A stretch of 64,000 nucleotides of DNA from Alphaproteobacteria bacterium (GCA_013151255.1 JAADIQ010000102.1:24894-88893), one strand, 5' to 3'. Shown: positions 41,692 through 52,268, numbered from the stretch's first letter. Notes: generated by a model from the letters alone, not told the origin. Program-made: numbers and translations.

Positions 41692-44478
41692 TTATTGGCC
41701 GGAACCAGAAGAAAGAACGCTGAGGAGCTTTTTCTCAATCTTCTTGAGCGCAGCGGCGTCGGTGATTTTGCGCCTTTTGCGGTCGCATAGATAAAACGCG
41801 TCAACCGCGCGCTCGCCATAGGTGGCGATATGCGCCGAGACGATTGAGACATCCATCTCGGCCAGCGCGGCGGCAAGTTCAAACAAAAGGCCGGGCCGGT
41901 CGAGCCCCTCGGTCTCCACGACGGTTGCATCTCGCGAGGCGTCAATTTCAATGCGCACCGCTGGCGCTACTGAAAATATCGAGCGCCGGTCGCCAAGCCG
42001 ACGCCGCAGGCTCGGCGGTTTGGCGGGCGCCTTGCGCGCCGCCAACAACAACGCGCTATGGAGCCGGCGCGTAAGGTTTAAATCCTCAAGCGGGGCGCCA
42101 TCCGGCGATTGCAGCGCGAAAATATCAAGCGCTTTGCCGTCCGCCGTCGTCAAGGCCTGCACGATGCGCACGCTAAGCCCGCTTGCGGCGACCGCGCCGG
42201 CAATATCGGCGAGCAGGCCGGGACGGTCATCTGCATATATAATCGCCTCAATATCGCCGTCGCGCGGCGTCACCGTGACGGCTGCATCGGCGCGGTCGGT
42301 TTGCGCAGCCTGCGCAAGATGGGCAAAGCGCACAATGATGTCGGGGTCGATGGAGCGAAACATCGTGTCCGTCAGTCGGCTGAGGAAGTCTTCTTTCTCC
42401 GCCTCACTCCAGCCTGCAAGCTGCGCTTTTGTTTGCGCGCGCGCCGCCGCCGCGCGCGCCTCAAGGCGGTCGCGCAGCGCCGCATCGCCGCCGTCAAACC
42501 AGGCCGCGCTCGCCTCATATAGTTCGGTAAGCTGGCCGCGGATCACCTCGTCCCAGGACTGCCAGCCGACAATGCGTAAATGACAAACCGACAGAACCAG
42601 CATCAGGTCAAGCCGGGCGCGACTGCCGACAGATTTGGCGAAATTTTCTATCGCCCGCGCCTCGGTGAGGTCGCGCCGTTCGGCGGTGCGCACCATCAAA
42701 AGGTGATTGGCCGCCCCCCAGCCGACAAGCACAGCATCCTCAGCGCTAAGCCCGAGGCGCCGGGCGATCCGCTGCACCAGCTTTTCACATTGAAGCGCAG
42801 ATTTATCGCTCAGTGTCCAGATGGATTCGCGCAGCAACATCGCCAGAAAATACAGCAGCGGCGTCTCTGCATTTTTAATGATTTTCGTTGCAATCGGGTG
42901 GTCGTCTTTCAACTGCCCGCGGCGGATGCGCGCTAACACGGCGATACTGCGCAACACATGTTCGTCCAGAGTGAACCGCCGGTAAAGTCCGTAATCGATG
43001 CGCCCGACAATCGAGCCATAGGCCGGGATATATTTCCCAAGCAGGCCGGTTTCGGTCATCACCCGCAACACCCGCACGGTGTCGGACGATTTTGTCAAAA
43101 TGCCTTCAAACAAGGCTGCAACGCTCGCATCTTTACGCACGTCTGACGTCACCTTCGGCGTCTGTTCGGCAATGACCGCTAGCGCATCGGGATGAAAATC
43201 GATTTTCGGCTTTTTCGAAAACGCCCTGAACAGACGAAAGAAATCGCGCGGGGTTTTGCGCGCCCGCGCCGCGCTCGCAAAATCAAGCCGTCCGCCGCGA
43301 ATGCGCAGATTGGGTTTGCCGGGCGCTTCGTCTGATTGCAATTCCTTTGGCAGCAACGCCGGCAGACGCGGGCGGCGCTTGGCGCGTTCTTCTTCCAGCT
43401 TGGCGAATAAAATACGCGTCAGCCGGCCGACCTCCACCGTGTTCAGGAAATAATGCTTCATCAGCCGTTCGGCGGCGCTGATATTTTTGCGGTCCGCATA
43501 GTTCAGCCTGGCGGCAATTTCCGGCTGAACGTCAAATGTCAGCCGCTCATCGGCGCGGCCGCGCAAATCATGCAGCTGAACCCGCACCGACCACAAAAAC
43601 CGCTCCGCCTTCTGGAGCGCGCGCCGTTCTGACGCGTCCATAATTTTATCGATGGCTTTGTGCTCGCCGATGGCGCCGCCATAGACATATTTATAGAGCC
43701 AACGGATTGTCTGCACGTCGCGCAGGGCGCCTTTGCCTTCTTTGATGTCCGGCTCAACCAGATACCGGGTCTCACCGGCGGCGGCGTGGCGCTCGTCCTG
43801 TTCTTTAAGTTTGGCGGCGACAAATTGGCTTTTTGTGCCCCAGCGCAAACGGTCATAACTGCTGTGAAAATCATTAAACAGTTTTTTTGACCCGCATAAG
43901 AGCCGCGTATCGAGATAGGCGGTGCGCGCAATCATATCCTGTTTGGCAAAATCAATCGCAGTTTTGGGCGTGTGGACGCCATGGCCGATTTTCAGCCCGC
44001 TATCCCACAAAGCGTAGAGCATGAAATCGGTGACGGCGCGCAAGGCCGCATCATCGCCAGACTTTTGCGTCGGGCGATGCAGAAACAAAAGGTCGATATC
44101 AGAAAACGGCGCCAGCTCGCGCCGGCCATAGCCGCCAATGGCGCAAAGCGCGATGGCATCGCCGGCAGGCGAGAGCTTGTAGAGCGCCTTGATGATGGCG
44201 TCCATCGAGCGGGCGATGCGGGCTGCAACCTTGTCGCCGTGGTCTGAATGGCCAAGCCCATCAGCGCGCAGCACAGGCATTCTCTCGCGCAGCAGTTTGC
44301 CGACCGCGCCATGGCGCTGGCCGGCGCGCTCAGCGTCCACCGCAGATTTCAGGGCATCAGCAAAGGCGGCAGCATCTAGCAGCGCGGCTTTGGTCTTCGA
44401 TGGTGATTGCGATGTCACGTAAAACCCGGCGTTGAAGCTGCGGCAAGTGATTGTCGCCTGCGCCGGGTGGGAATTCAA
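41692..44478 (-). CDS. glnD: PII uridylyltransferase GlnD with degenerate HD domain
   Basis: About 928 residues. The nucleotidyltransferase domain is intact: GGYGRRELAPFSDIDLLFLH (115-134, Asp127 and Asp129). Two C-terminal ACT domains are intact (DDRPGLLADIAGAVAASG, LDRPGLLFELAAALAEMD). The central HD domain, which in GlnD removes UMP from PII, has lost its metal ligands: the family LLHDIAKG reads LLRESIWT (Arg550-Glu551) and the earlier His before YTVDEH is Arg500; DEH and NHLLM are kept. The frame start is a TTG (44478); a GTG at 44416-44418 is an alternative. An AT-rich inverted repeat lies just upstream (44481-44513). Confidence 0.88.
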   Translation of the reverse strand: MNSHPAQATITCRSFNAGFYVTSQSPSKTKAALLDAAAFADALKSAVDAERAGQRHGAVGKLLRERMPVLRADGLGHSDHGDKVAARIARSMDAIIKALYKLSPAGDAIALCAIGGYGRRELAPFSDIDLLFLHRPTQKSGDDAALRAVTDFMLYALWDSGLKIGHGVHTPKTAIDFAKQDMIARTAYLDTRLLCGSKKLFNDFHSSYDRLRWGTKSQFVAAKLKEQDERHAAAGETRYLVEPDIKEGKGALRDVQTIRWLYKYVYGGAIGEHKAIDKIMDASERRALQKAERFLWSVRVQLHDLRGRADERLTFDVQPEIAARLNYADRKNISAAERLMKHYFLNTVEVGRLTRILFAKLEEERAKRRPRLPALLPKELQSDEAPGKPNLRIRGGRLDFASAARARKTPRDFFRLFRAFSKKPKIDFHPDALAVIAEQTPKVTSDVRKDASVAALFEGILTKSSDTVRVLRVMTETGLLGKYIPAYGSIVGRIDYGLYRRFTLDEHVLRSIAVLARIRRGQLKDDHPIATKIIKNAETPLLYFLAMLLRESIWTLSDKSALQCEKLVQRIARRLGLSAEDAVLVGWGAANHLLMVRTAERRDLTEARAIENFAKSVGSRARLDLMLVLSVCHLRIVGWQSWDEVIRGQLTELYEASAAWFDGGDAALRDRLEARAAAARAQTKAQLAGWSEAEKEDFLSRLTDTMFRSIDPDIIVRFAHLAQAAQTDRADAAVTVTPRDGDIEAIIYADDRPGLLADIAGAVAASGLSVRIVQALTTADGKALDIFALQSPDGAPLEDLNLTRRLHSALLLAARKAPAKPPSLRRRLGDRRSIFSVAPAVRIEIDASRDATVVETEGLDRPGLLFELAAALAEMDVSIVSAHIATYGERAVDAFYLCDRKRRKITDAAALKKIEKKLLSVLSSGSGQ

Positions 44479-44480
44479 CT

Positions 44481-44513
44481 ATAGCAAAATCAATTGAGCA
44501 TTGATTTCGCTAT
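44481..44513. promoter_or_regulatory. AT-rich inverted repeat upstream of glnD
   Basis: ATAGCAAAATCAAT (44481-44494) and ATTGATTTCGCTAT (44500-44513), 13 of 14 paired, flank the 5-nt centre TGAGC. It lies immediately upstream of the longest glnD start (44478) in the 165-nt mutS-glnD gap. It could be an operator or a leader hairpin; no T-tract follows, so it is a poor terminator. A second perfect stem CCTCGC-TAC-GCGAGG lies at about 44536-44550. Confidence 0.4.
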
Positions 44514-44643
44514 GGTTTGTTTTCGCTCGCGGCTAATCCTCGCTACGCGAGGGCCTGTGCGGGCGCGGCGCATTAGCGCCGGGGCGCAGTCGCACCTGTT
44601 TAGAATCGAAGCTCACATCAATCGGCTATATGCGCCTCAGCGC

Positions 44644-47376
44644 TCAAGTCGGCGGCTTTATCGCTTTCAGCCGGTATAAAATATTCAGCGCCTCTTGTGG
44701 GCTCACCGCATCGGGGTTGACCTCCGCCAGCGCCTCAACAAGCGGGTCGCCCTCAGGCTGACTTTCTTGCACCGGCGCGGCGGCGGCAAACAGCGGCAAT
44801 TCATCCACATGCCCGCCGGCGCGGCGTTGTTTTTCAAGCGCCGCCAAAACGCCTTGGGCGCGCTCCACCACACTGCGCGGCAGGCCGGCGAGTTTGGCGA
44901 CGGCAATCCCGTATGACCGGTCCGCTGCGCCCGGCGCCACCTCATGGAGAAACACCACATCGCCTTTCCACTCGCGCACTTTCATCGACATATTAACGAG
45001 ACGCTCCAGCGGGTCCGATAGCGCGGTCAGCTCATGATAGTGGGTTGCGAACAGCCCACGGCAACGGATTGCGTCATGGAGATGTTCAACCGCCGCCCAG
45101 GCGATGGAAAGCCCGTCAAAGGTCGAGGTGCCGCGGCCAATCTCGTCAAGCACCACCAGCGAACGCGCCGTCGCCTGATTGAGGATCGCCGCCGTCTCGA
45201 CCATTTCAACCATGAAGGTCGAGCGCCCCTTGGCGATATCGTCAGCCGCGCCAACGCGCGAAAACACCCGGTCGACAACGCCGATATGGGCCGATGCGGC
45301 GGGCACGAAAGAGCCCGCTTGCGCAAGAATGGCGATCAGCGCGTTCTGGCGCAGGAAGGTTGATTTACCGGCCATGTTCGGCCCGGTAATCAGCCATAGC
45401 TGGGCTGCGCCATCGGCGCTGAGGCGACAATCATTAGCGACAAACGCCGCCTCGCCGGCGGCGCGCAACGCCCGCTCGACCACCGGATGGCGGGCAGCTT
45501 TCAAATCAAATGCGTTGCCGTCGTCAACCAGCGGGCGGACATAGGCGTCATCGGCGGCAAGCTCGGCGAGCGCCGCGCTGACGTCAATTTCCGCAAGCCC
45601 GGCGCCAACCGCCGCCAGCGCATCGCGGCGCTCCAGAACCGCGCGCGTTAGCTCAGTGAACAGTTCCAGCTCGCGCGCCAGCGCTTCATCTTTCGCGCGG
45701 GAGATTTTGGCGTCGAGGTCCGCCAGCTCGCCAGTGGTGAACCGCACCGCGCTGGCCAGCGTCTGGCGGTGAACGAACGTTTCATCATGCGGCGCAGAGG
45801 CGAGCTTGTCGCCATGGGACGGCGGGGTTTCAACGAAATAGCCAAGCACATTGTTGTGGCGAATTTTGAGCGGCTTAACGCCGGTCTGCTGGCGATACTT
45901 CGCTTCCAGACCGGCGATCACCCGGCGCGCTTCATCGCGCAGCACGAGAACCGAATCGAGACCGGGATCGAAGCCTTTGGCGATAAACCCGCCATCGCGC
46001 GCCAGCATCGGCGCATCGGCGCCAATCGCCGCGCGCAAGGTTGCAATCAGCGTCGAAAAACCTTCGCCTTCACGGGCCTCGATGGCGACAAGGTTCGCCT
46101 CAACCGATGGCGGCGGCGTATCGAGATGTGGCGCGCCGGTAATGATTTCAGCAATGGTCCGGGCGCTGATTAATGCATCGCGAATGGCGGCCAAATCACG
46201 CGGGCCGCCGCGCTCCAGCGACAGCCGCGACAGCGAGCGGGCAATATCCGGCGTTTGTTTGAGACTATCGCGCACCGAAAGCCGCAACTCCGGCGCGCGC
46301 TCAAAAAACCCAACCGCATCGAAGCGCTGGTTAATCTTCACCGGGTCGGTCAGCGGCGCTGACATGCGCGCCGCCAACAGCCGCGCGCCGGCGCCGGTGA
46401 CCGTGCGGTCCACCGCCCATAAAAGCGAGCCTTTGCGCCCGCCGGCCTGCGCCTGTGTGAGTTCCAGCGAACCCCGGGTCGCGGCGTCAATCGCCATAGT
46501 CTCAGTTGCGGCGGCGCGTTTTGGCGCACTCAAAGCCGGCATTCTGCCGGCTTGCGTCAGCTCTACATAGCCAAGCAGCGCGCCCAGCGCCGCACATTCG
46601 GCGCGGTCAAAATCTCCGAACCCATCGAGCGAGGCGACGCCAAACACGTCCAGCAACCGGCGCTGGCCGGCGGTGGAATCAAATTGCTGGGAGGGCAGAA
46701 GCGTCAGCCGGTCGGCAGGACAAACCGAAGCGATGAGCGCCGCCCAATCATCTTGCTCTCCATCCGGAGCAATTAATTCCTTCGGCGCGATGACGGCGAT
46801 GTCTGAGGCGATGGCGTCCTTGTTTGTGCCGCGCACCGACAGCTCGCCGGTCGAGACATCAACCCAGGCAATCGCCGCATCTTCGCCGCCGCGCAAAATC
46901 GAAACTGCGCAAAGGAAATTATTGGCGCGCGCATCGAGCAGCGTTTCTTCAAGGATGGTTCCCGGCGTCACGGTGCGCACCACTTCGCGGCGCACCACCG
47001 ATTTTGGCCCGCGCTTTTTTGCCTCCGCCGGGCTTTCCATCTGCTCGCAAATTGCGACTTTAAAACCGGCCCGGATGAGCTTGGCGAGATAGGGCTCAAA
47101 GGCGTGAAACGGCACGCCGCACATGGCAATCCCCTCGCCATTATGCTGGCCGCGTTTTGTCAACGTGATATCAAGAACCGCCGCGGCGGTGATCGCGTCG
47201 TCAAAGAACAATTCGTAGAAATCGCCCATGCGATAAAACAGCAATGCATCACCGACAGTTTCGCGGATGGCGTGATACTGCACCATCATAGGCGTAACGG
47301 GCATCGGCGTGGCGGGCACAGGCGTTGCTGGCGGCGCTTTTGTAGATTTGTTCTTATCAGGCGCGGTATCGGTCAT
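44644..47376 (-). CDS. mutS: DNA mismatch repair protein MutS
   Basis: A 910-residue mismatch-recognition ATPase. A Pro/Thr-rich N-terminal extension (1-30) precedes the mismatch motif GDFYELF (51-57, Phe53 and Glu55). The core, lever and ATPase follow, with Walker [17 protein letters not shown], Walker [17 protein letters not shown] and the C-terminal [10 protein letters not shown]. Length is at the upper normal range. Upstream of glnD-murJ-trpS on the same strand. Confidence 0.96.
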   Translation of the reverse strand: MTDTAPDKNKSTKAPPATPVPATPMPVTPMMVQYHAIRETVGDALLFYRMGDFYELFFDDAITAAAVLDITLTKRGQHNGEGIAMCGVPFHAFEPYLAKLIRAGFKVAICEQMESPAEAKKRGPKSVVRREVVRTVTPGTILEETLLDARANNFLCAVSILRGGEDAAIAWVDVSTGELSVRGTNKDAIASDIAVIAPKELIAPDGEQDDWAALIASVCPADRLTLLPSQQFDSTAGQRRLLDVFGVASLDGFGDFDRAECAALGALLGYVELTQAGRMPALSAPKRAAATETMAIDAATRGSLELTQAQAGGRKGSLLWAVDRTVTGAGARLLAARMSAPLTDPVKINQRFDAVGFFERAPELRLSVRDSLKQTPDIARSLSRLSLERGGPRDLAAIRDALISARTIAEIITGAPHLDTPPPSVEANLVAIEAREGEGFSTLIATLRAAIGADAPMLARDGGFIAKGFDPGLDSVLVLRDEARRVIAGLEAKYRQQTGVKPLKIRHNNVLGYFVETPPSHGDKLASAPHDETFVHRQTLASAVRFTTGELADLDAKISRAKDEALARELELFTELTRAVLERRDALAAVGAGLAEIDVSAALAELAADDAYVRPLVDDGNAFDLKAARHPVVERALRAAGEAAFVANDCRLSADGAAQLWLITGPNMAGKSTFLRQNALIAILAQAGSFVPAASAHIGVVDRVFSRVGAADDIAKGRSTFMVEMVETAAILNQATARSLVVLDEIGRGTSTFDGLSIAWAAVEHLHDAIRCRGLFATHYHELTALSDPLERLVNMSMKVREWKGDVVFLHEVAPGAADRSYGIAVAKLAGLPRSVVERAQGVLAALEKQRRAGGHVDELPLFAAAAPVQESQPEGDPLVEALAEVNPDAVSPQEALNILYRLKAIKPPT

Positions 47377-47474
47377 AGTCTAATGGGTCGCAATTTTTGC
47401 AATTGTCATGGGTTGAAAATTATTCTTTGCATATTTTCGAAAAGCAATTTGATCTTTTTACAAAACCAACCAAG

Positions 47475-48230
47475 ATGAATATCAGTTCCAGAGTTTTATT
47501 GATGCCGATAAATCACATTACACGAACCGAAATCAACATTGGCGAGCGCCCGGTGCCGCTGATCGCGCGCGTGAACCGGCGCGCCAAGCGGTTGATTTTA
47601 AAGGTAGACCCGGTGGCTGGGGAAATTCTGGTGACGGCGCCGACTAAACGCAGTTTGCCGGAGGCGATCGCCTTCGCCCATGAGCGCAGCGAATGGATCG
47701 CCGGCCAGCTCGATGAAAAGTTGCGCGCTCGGGCCTTTGCCGAGGGCATGCGCATCCCATTTCGGGGAACGCTGCACACGATTATCCGCGATGGCGGGCC
47801 GCGCGCGCCGGTGCGCATCGATAATGAATTTCTGCCCGTCATCCGGGTCGGCGGAGACGGCGCCCATCTCAATCGCCGACTGGTCGACTGGATGAAGCGC
47901 GAGGCGAGGAAAGCACTGACCGAACGGGTCGGGCATTATTGCGCACAGCTTGGCAAAAAATATCGGGCGCTGCGCATTCGCGACACGCGCTCGCGCTGGG
48001 GCTCGTGTTCGTCTGATGCAACGCTGTCCTTTTCATGGCGGCTGATTATGGCGCCGGACGATATTCTCAGCTATGTCGCCGCGCATGAATGTGTTCACCT
48101 GGAACATATGAACCATTCGCCAGCCTTTTGGCGCCGGGTCGCAACATTAGGCGTTGACTCGCGGGCGGCGGAGAACTGGTTCAACGCCCATGGCGCCGCG
48201 CTTTTCTCCCATGGCGTTCAAGCCGCGTAA
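47475..48230 (+). CDS. YgjP/DUF45-type M48-like zinc metallopeptidase
   Basis: A 251-residue cytoplasmic protein: N-terminal beta-rich part (RRAKRLILKVDPVAGEILVTAP), then the YgjP-like core with DTRSRWGSCSSDATLSFSWRL and the zinc motif HECVHLEHMNHSPAFW. Start uncertain: ATG 47475 or 47502 are possible and the frame runs to 47397 near the divergent mutS start. Substrate unknown. Confidence 0.85.
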   Translation: MNISSRVLLMPINHITRTEINIGERPVPLIARVNRRAKRLILKVDPVAGEILVTAPTKRSLPEAIAFAHERSEWIAGQLDEKLRARAFAEGMRIPFRGTLHTIIRDGGPRAPVRIDNEFLPVIRVGGDGAHLNRRLVDWMKREARKALTERVGHYCAQLGKKYRALRIRDTRSRWGSCSSDATLSFSWRLIMAPDDILSYVAAHECVHLEHMNHSPAFWRRVATLGVDSRAAENWFNAHGAALFSHGVQAA

Positions 48231-48240
48231 CGCACTTGTG

Positions 48241-50124
48241 TTATCCGCGGGTTTTCAAAACTTCGGCAATCGGGTCATCAAATATCGGGACCATCGGCGC
48301 GACATAGACCGGCGGCAGGGCGCGGACCATAATCTCTCGCCAAATCACCGCCGGCGCGCGCCCGCCGGTGACGCCCGGCATCGGCGCGTTGTCGTCGCGG
48401 CCGACCCATATCACACCGACCAGACCGCCCGCATGGCCTGCAAACCAGGCATCGCGGCTTTCTTGCGAGGTGCCGGTCTTGCCGGCCGCCCGATAGCCCG
48501 GCGTCTGCGCGGCGCGGCCGGTGCCCCATTCCACGACGCTCTCCAACATTGCGTTTGTCGCCGCAATGGCGTCGCGCGGCGCGGCCTGGCCGACATAAGA
48601 CCCCTCGCGGCGATAGACGGTATCGCCGTCAACGGTCTCGATACTGACAATCGCATGGGGCTCAACGCGATAGCCGCCATTGGCGAAGGGCGCATAAGCG
48701 CTCGCGAGCTGCAATGGCGACACCGCATCGACGCCCAGCGCCAAGGCCGGTCCCGGGTTTAGCTTACCCGCCCAGCCCATAGCACGCGCCGTCCGCCGCA
48801 CATTCCCGCGCCCAACTGTTTCCTGCAAACGAATGGTCGCTGAATTCAGTGAACGGACCATGGCCTCGCGCACGGTTACCTCACCGTAGAATTTACTGTT
48901 ATAATTATCAGGCGCCCATTTCCCGATTTTCAGCGGCGCATCGAGAACAATATCGTCAGCCGTCACCCCGGCCTCGATAGCGGCGAGAAAAACGAATGGC
49001 TTGAACGCCGATCCCGGCTGGCGCTTGGCCTGAACCGCACGGTTAAACTGGCTTTCGCGATAATCGCGCCCGCCAATCATCGCCCGGACAGCGCCCGCAT
49101 CGTCGAGAATGACCGCTGCGCTCTGGGCCGCGCTAAGGTCATCGTCAGCGCTGGCAATGCCGACAATCATGCCGATTTCCGCAGCCTCCTGCATACGCCG
49201 GTCAAAAGTTGTCCGCACCACGAGATCGGCGTCGATACTCCCGGCGCGCGCGCGCACACGGCTCATAATATAATCAATAAAATACGGCGCCGACGACAAC
49301 CGCGACGCCTTGACCACTATCGGCCTTGAAACCACATCGCTCGCCTCAGCCTGGGTCAGAAAACCGGCCGTAACCATCTGATCAATCACCAGGCGGCCGC
49401 GACGGCCTGCGTCATCCGGATTATGGGTTGGCGCAAACCGCGACGGGGCTTTTAAAAGCCCCGCCAGAACCGCCGCCTCGCCAAGCGACAAAAAGCGCGC
49501 GGGCTTTGCAAAATATCGATAGCTTGCCGCATCAATCCCATAGGCGCCGGCGCCAAAATAAACCCGGTTGAGATACAGCGTGAGAATTTCTTGCTTGGTG
49601 AATTTTTGCTCCAGCCATAGCGCGAGAATGAACTCCTGGGCTTTTCTCTTAAGCGTTCGCTCATTGGTGAGAAAAATGTTCTTGGCGAGCTGCTGGGTTA
49701 TGGTCGAGCCGCCCTGGACCACCCCGCCTTTGCGTATATTCACGAACAACGCACGGCCCACGGAGACCGGATTGACGCCGAAATGGTGGTAGAAATTTCT
49801 GTCCTCGACGGCGAGAATGGCGTGTGGGACATAATCAGGCAGATCCACTAGCCGCACCGGCGCACCTGCGCTGGCGCCATGAACGCGGAGCGGCGCGCCG
49901 CCTGAATCCAGCAGCGTGATTTTCGGCCCTCCAGCGGAGCGCCACAGCACATCCGTATCCGGGAGGTCGCGGGCGATATAGGCAAAAACCAGCGCAACAC
50001 CGATCAGGATGGTCACGCAAAACACGCCGCCATCGCTCACCAGGCGGAAATATCCCTGTCGGCTGGCCGCGGGCCGCCTTTTGCCGGCTTTAGGTTTTGC
50101 CCTTCGGGCGCGTTTTTTGGCCAT
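48241..50124 (-). CDS. Bifunctional penicillin-binding protein (PBP1A-type)
   Basis: A 627-residue class A PBP. A basic cytoplasmic N-terminus (MAKKRARRAKPKAGKRRP) and one membrane helix (about 35-55) precede the GT51 transglycosylase (AILAVEDRNFYHHFGVNP with catalytic Glu; GGSTITQQLAKNIFL) and the transpeptidase (SxxK in PGSAFKPF, SxN in SLNSATIRL, KTG in AAGKTGTSQE). It is shorter than PBP1A of E. coli and lacks an inserted OB domain. Synthesises and cross-links peptidoglycan in the periplasm. Confidence 0.93.
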   Translation of the reverse strand: MAKKRARRAKPKAGKRRPAASRQGYFRLVSDGGVFCVTILIGVALVFAYIARDLPDTDVLWRSAGGPKITLLDSGGAPLRVHGASAGAPVRLVDLPDYVPHAILAVEDRNFYHHFGVNPVSVGRALFVNIRKGGVVQGGSTITQQLAKNIFLTNERTLKRKAQEFILALWLEQKFTKQEILTLYLNRVYFGAGAYGIDAASYRYFAKPARFLSLGEAAVLAGLLKAPSRFAPTHNPDDAGRRGRLVIDQMVTAGFLTQAEASDVVSRPIVVKASRLSSAPYFIDYIMSRVRARAGSIDADLVVRTTFDRRMQEAAEIGMIVGIASADDDLSAAQSAAVILDDAGAVRAMIGGRDYRESQFNRAVQAKRQPGSAFKPFVFLAAIEAGVTADDIVLDAPLKIGKWAPDNYNSKFYGEVTVREAMVRSLNSATIRLQETVGRGNVRRTARAMGWAGKLNPGPALALGVDAVSPLQLASAYAPFANGGYRVEPHAIVSIETVDGDTVYRREGSYVGQAAPRDAIAATNAMLESVVEWGTGRAAQTPGYRAAGKTGTSQESRDAWFAGHAGGLVGVIWVGRDDNAPMPGVTGGRAPAVIWREIMVRALPPVYVAPMVPIFDDPIAEVLKTRG

Positions 50125-50267
50125 GGGCCATGCTTCGGCGCGGATGGTTAACAGGGCGTAAACGTTGCCGGCTGGCAAATGCAGGCGGGCGTATGTTCAT
50201 CCGCCGGCAAACTGCGTATGATCGGCTTTAAGACAAACGCGAACAGCAGGGGCGGGCGCGGTTAAAT

Positions 50268-50891
50268 ATGACAGTCCAAGCGATACATGCGGATATGCCG
50301 GTCGATCAAAAGACCGACGCCATCGTCAAGGCGGCGCGCAAGACCTTTCTGGCACGCGGATTTGACGCTGCAAGCATGGACCAGATTGCGCTTGAAGCGG
50401 CCGTTTCCAAACGCACGGTCTATAATCGCTTTCGCTCCAAGGAAGAACTTTTCGGCGCGGCAATTGAAGACACCTGCAGAAAAGTCCTGCCCGTCAATGT
50501 CGATGAGATTGAATCCAGCCTGCCGCCAGGCGAGTTGTTACTGCAGCTGAGCCTTGAATTCGTCAAAGGCATATTAGACCCGGAAGCTTTGTCACTGCGC
50601 CGCATCGCGGCTTTTGAAGCCGACCGCACGCCAGCGATAGGCCAGTCCTATCTCGCCCATGGACCGCAATGGATGGTTAAACAATATTTGCCCATTCTCG
50701 CTCGCCTGGGCGTGAAGGGGGTTTTAAAAATCGATGATCCCGAGGCCGCCATCTGGCAGTTGGGTGCGCTGATAACCGAGCCGCTCCACACCTGGGCGCT
50801 CCTGGGCGCGGCGCCAAAAGACCTAGACGCGGCCATCACCAAGCAGGTGACCGGCGGCGTTACGGCGTTTTTAAAGCTTTACGCGGAATAA
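50268..50891 (+). CDS. TetR-family transcriptional regulator
   Basis: A 207-residue repressor: N-terminal HTH (about 15-60, KTDAIVKAARKTFLARGFDAASMDQIALEAAVSKRTVYNRF) and an all-helical ligand domain of the type with an AefR-like C-terminal region. Divergent from the PBP gene by 143 nt and convergent with the OmpA gene, so its target is not obvious from context. Confidence 0.9.
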   Translation: MTVQAIHADMPVDQKTDAIVKAARKTFLARGFDAASMDQIALEAAVSKRTVYNRFRSKEELFGAAIEDTCRKVLPVNVDEIESSLPPGELLLQLSLEFVKGILDPEALSLRRIAAFEADRTPAIGQSYLAHGPQWMVKQYLPILARLGVKGVLKIDDPEAAIWQLGALITEPLHTWALLGAAPKDLDAAITKQVTGGVTAFLKLYAE

Positions 50892-50939
50892 TAAACGCCG
50901 GGACGAAGCGGACGCATTTCAGATATCGCCAGCATAAAA

Positions 50940-50967
50940 AAACCGGCGCAGCTTGCTGCGCCGGTTT
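50940..50967. terminator. Bidirectional intrinsic terminator between tetR and ompA-type gene
   Basis: A 13-bp perfect stem AAACCGGCGCAGC with GCTGCGCCGGTTT (50940-50952 and 50955-50967), 2-nt spacing at the apex. On the minus strand it is followed by a run of seven T, suited to ending the OmpA transcript; on the plus strand it follows the TetR gene with TTTAATATATT. Confidence 0.85.
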
Positions 50968-50989
50968 AATATATTGCGTCTTCGTCAGA

Positions 50990-52144
50990 TTATTCGAAAG
51001 AAATAGTCACTTCCGAACGACGATTGAGCGGCTCACGCACGCCGTCTGGCGTGGCTTTGGCCGGATTGGACTCGCCATACGCCTCGCTGCGGATCCGATC
51101 CGCAGGAACGCCGTTCGCAATCAGCGCATCATGAACTGCCTTGGCGCGACGCTCGGAAAGAGCCTGATTATAGGCCGAAGAGCCGGACGTATCGGTGTTG
51201 CCCGATACGACCACGCCGTCGATGTCATTTTCAAGCGCGCGCCCGGCAGCTTCCGCAATCAATGTGGAAGCCTGCGGCGTAAGGTTCGCCTTGTCATAGT
51301 CAAAATAGACCGTGAACCCGACAGGATCGAGGTCAGCAGACTGTTCTTCAAGCAATTGCGGCGGACACTCGGCCGTCATAGGCACACTCGAGCCATCCCA
51401 GCAATCTTTGTACTGAACAGCCGGAGTAGAGTCCGTTCCAAAATTCCAGCGCAGACCGGCGAAGATGTTGTGCGAGGTCGTTCCCACCTTTAACCCAGCC
51501 GGCGCACCATTCAGCGTGCCCATGAACGTCTGTTTAATTGGCCTAAAATAACGGTAGGAAATATCAAGTGTTAAACCGTCCGCCAGACCGATGGCGGCGC
51601 CGGCAATAGCTTGGCCGGCTAATACGGTCCTGGAATCCCCATAAGCGATAGACAGCGCCGGTGTCGGCGCGCCGCCCGCTGCGACAGAGCCAGTGATGGT
51701 ATTGTCAATATTTGCCGCCCCGACGCCGATGCCGACATACGGCGTCAAGACATCGCTGACCCCATTAAAGTCATAAAGAACATTCGCCATGAACCCGTAG
51801 GTCTTGGTGCTGCCAGAAATAGAGCCGGAAGGGAAACCGCTAAAGCCGAGCGTAGGATCAATCTGGTCAAGGTCGCTTTCACGAAAGGAAAACTCAAATT
51901 CAGTGCGGAAACCGTTGTCCCACCCATATCCAACCGCTGCGTAAATCCCGATTCCTTTGTCGTAATCTGAAGAACTATCAAAGGCAAAAGGCCCGGACCC
52001 GCCCGGCGCATCATTGCTGATATCGTTCTCATAACCCATATAGCTAAGGCCGGCGCCGATGGCTCCGTAAAGGCCTTCTGCGCTTGCAGCCGGCGCTATC
52101 GCCAACGATGCGGCAGCGGCTAGTAACGTTGTCCTTAATTTCAT
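50990..52144 (-). CDS. OmpA-family outer membrane protein (beta-barrel plus OmpA C-domain)
   Basis: A 384-residue protein: Sec signal peptide (1-22, ending APAASA), an N-terminal eight-strand-type barrel (about 23-235, GLYGAIGAGLSYMGYEND, YAAVGYGWDNGFRTEFEFSFR, ending HNIFAGLRWNFG), then the OmpA peptidoglycan-binding domain (about 265-384, FTVYFDYDKANLTPQAS, NTDTSGSSAYNQALSERRAK). A short Cys-containing linker (DCWDGSSVPMTAECPP) joins them. Strong promoter and terminator flank it, fitting an abundant porin-like protein. Confidence 0.92.
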   Translation of the reverse strand: MKLRTTLLAAAASLAIAPAASAEGLYGAIGAGLSYMGYENDISNDAPGGSGPFAFDSSSDYDKGIGIYAAVGYGWDNGFRTEFEFSFRESDLDQIDPTLGFSGFPSGSISGSTKTYGFMANVLYDFNGVSDVLTPYVGIGVGAANIDNTITGSVAAGGAPTPALSIAYGDSRTVLAGQAIAGAAIGLADGLTLDISYRYFRPIKQTFMGTLNGAPAGLKVGTTSHNIFAGLRWNFGTDSTPAVQYKDCWDGSSVPMTAECPPQLLEEQSADLDPVGFTVYFDYDKANLTPQASTLIAEAAGRALENDIDGVVVSGNTDTSGSSAYNQALSERRAKAVHDALIANGVPADRIRSEAYGESNPAKATPDGVREPLNRRSEVTISFE

Positions 52145-52268
52145 ATTCCCCTCCTCAGGTGGACCAAAATTCGCCTGGCAAAGCCACGGCCCGACTACAT
52201 AAACCTTCGATACGTCCTACCGGGTTTTTCCCCTTGAATACAGACGTAAACATCGAAATTATCCCGAA

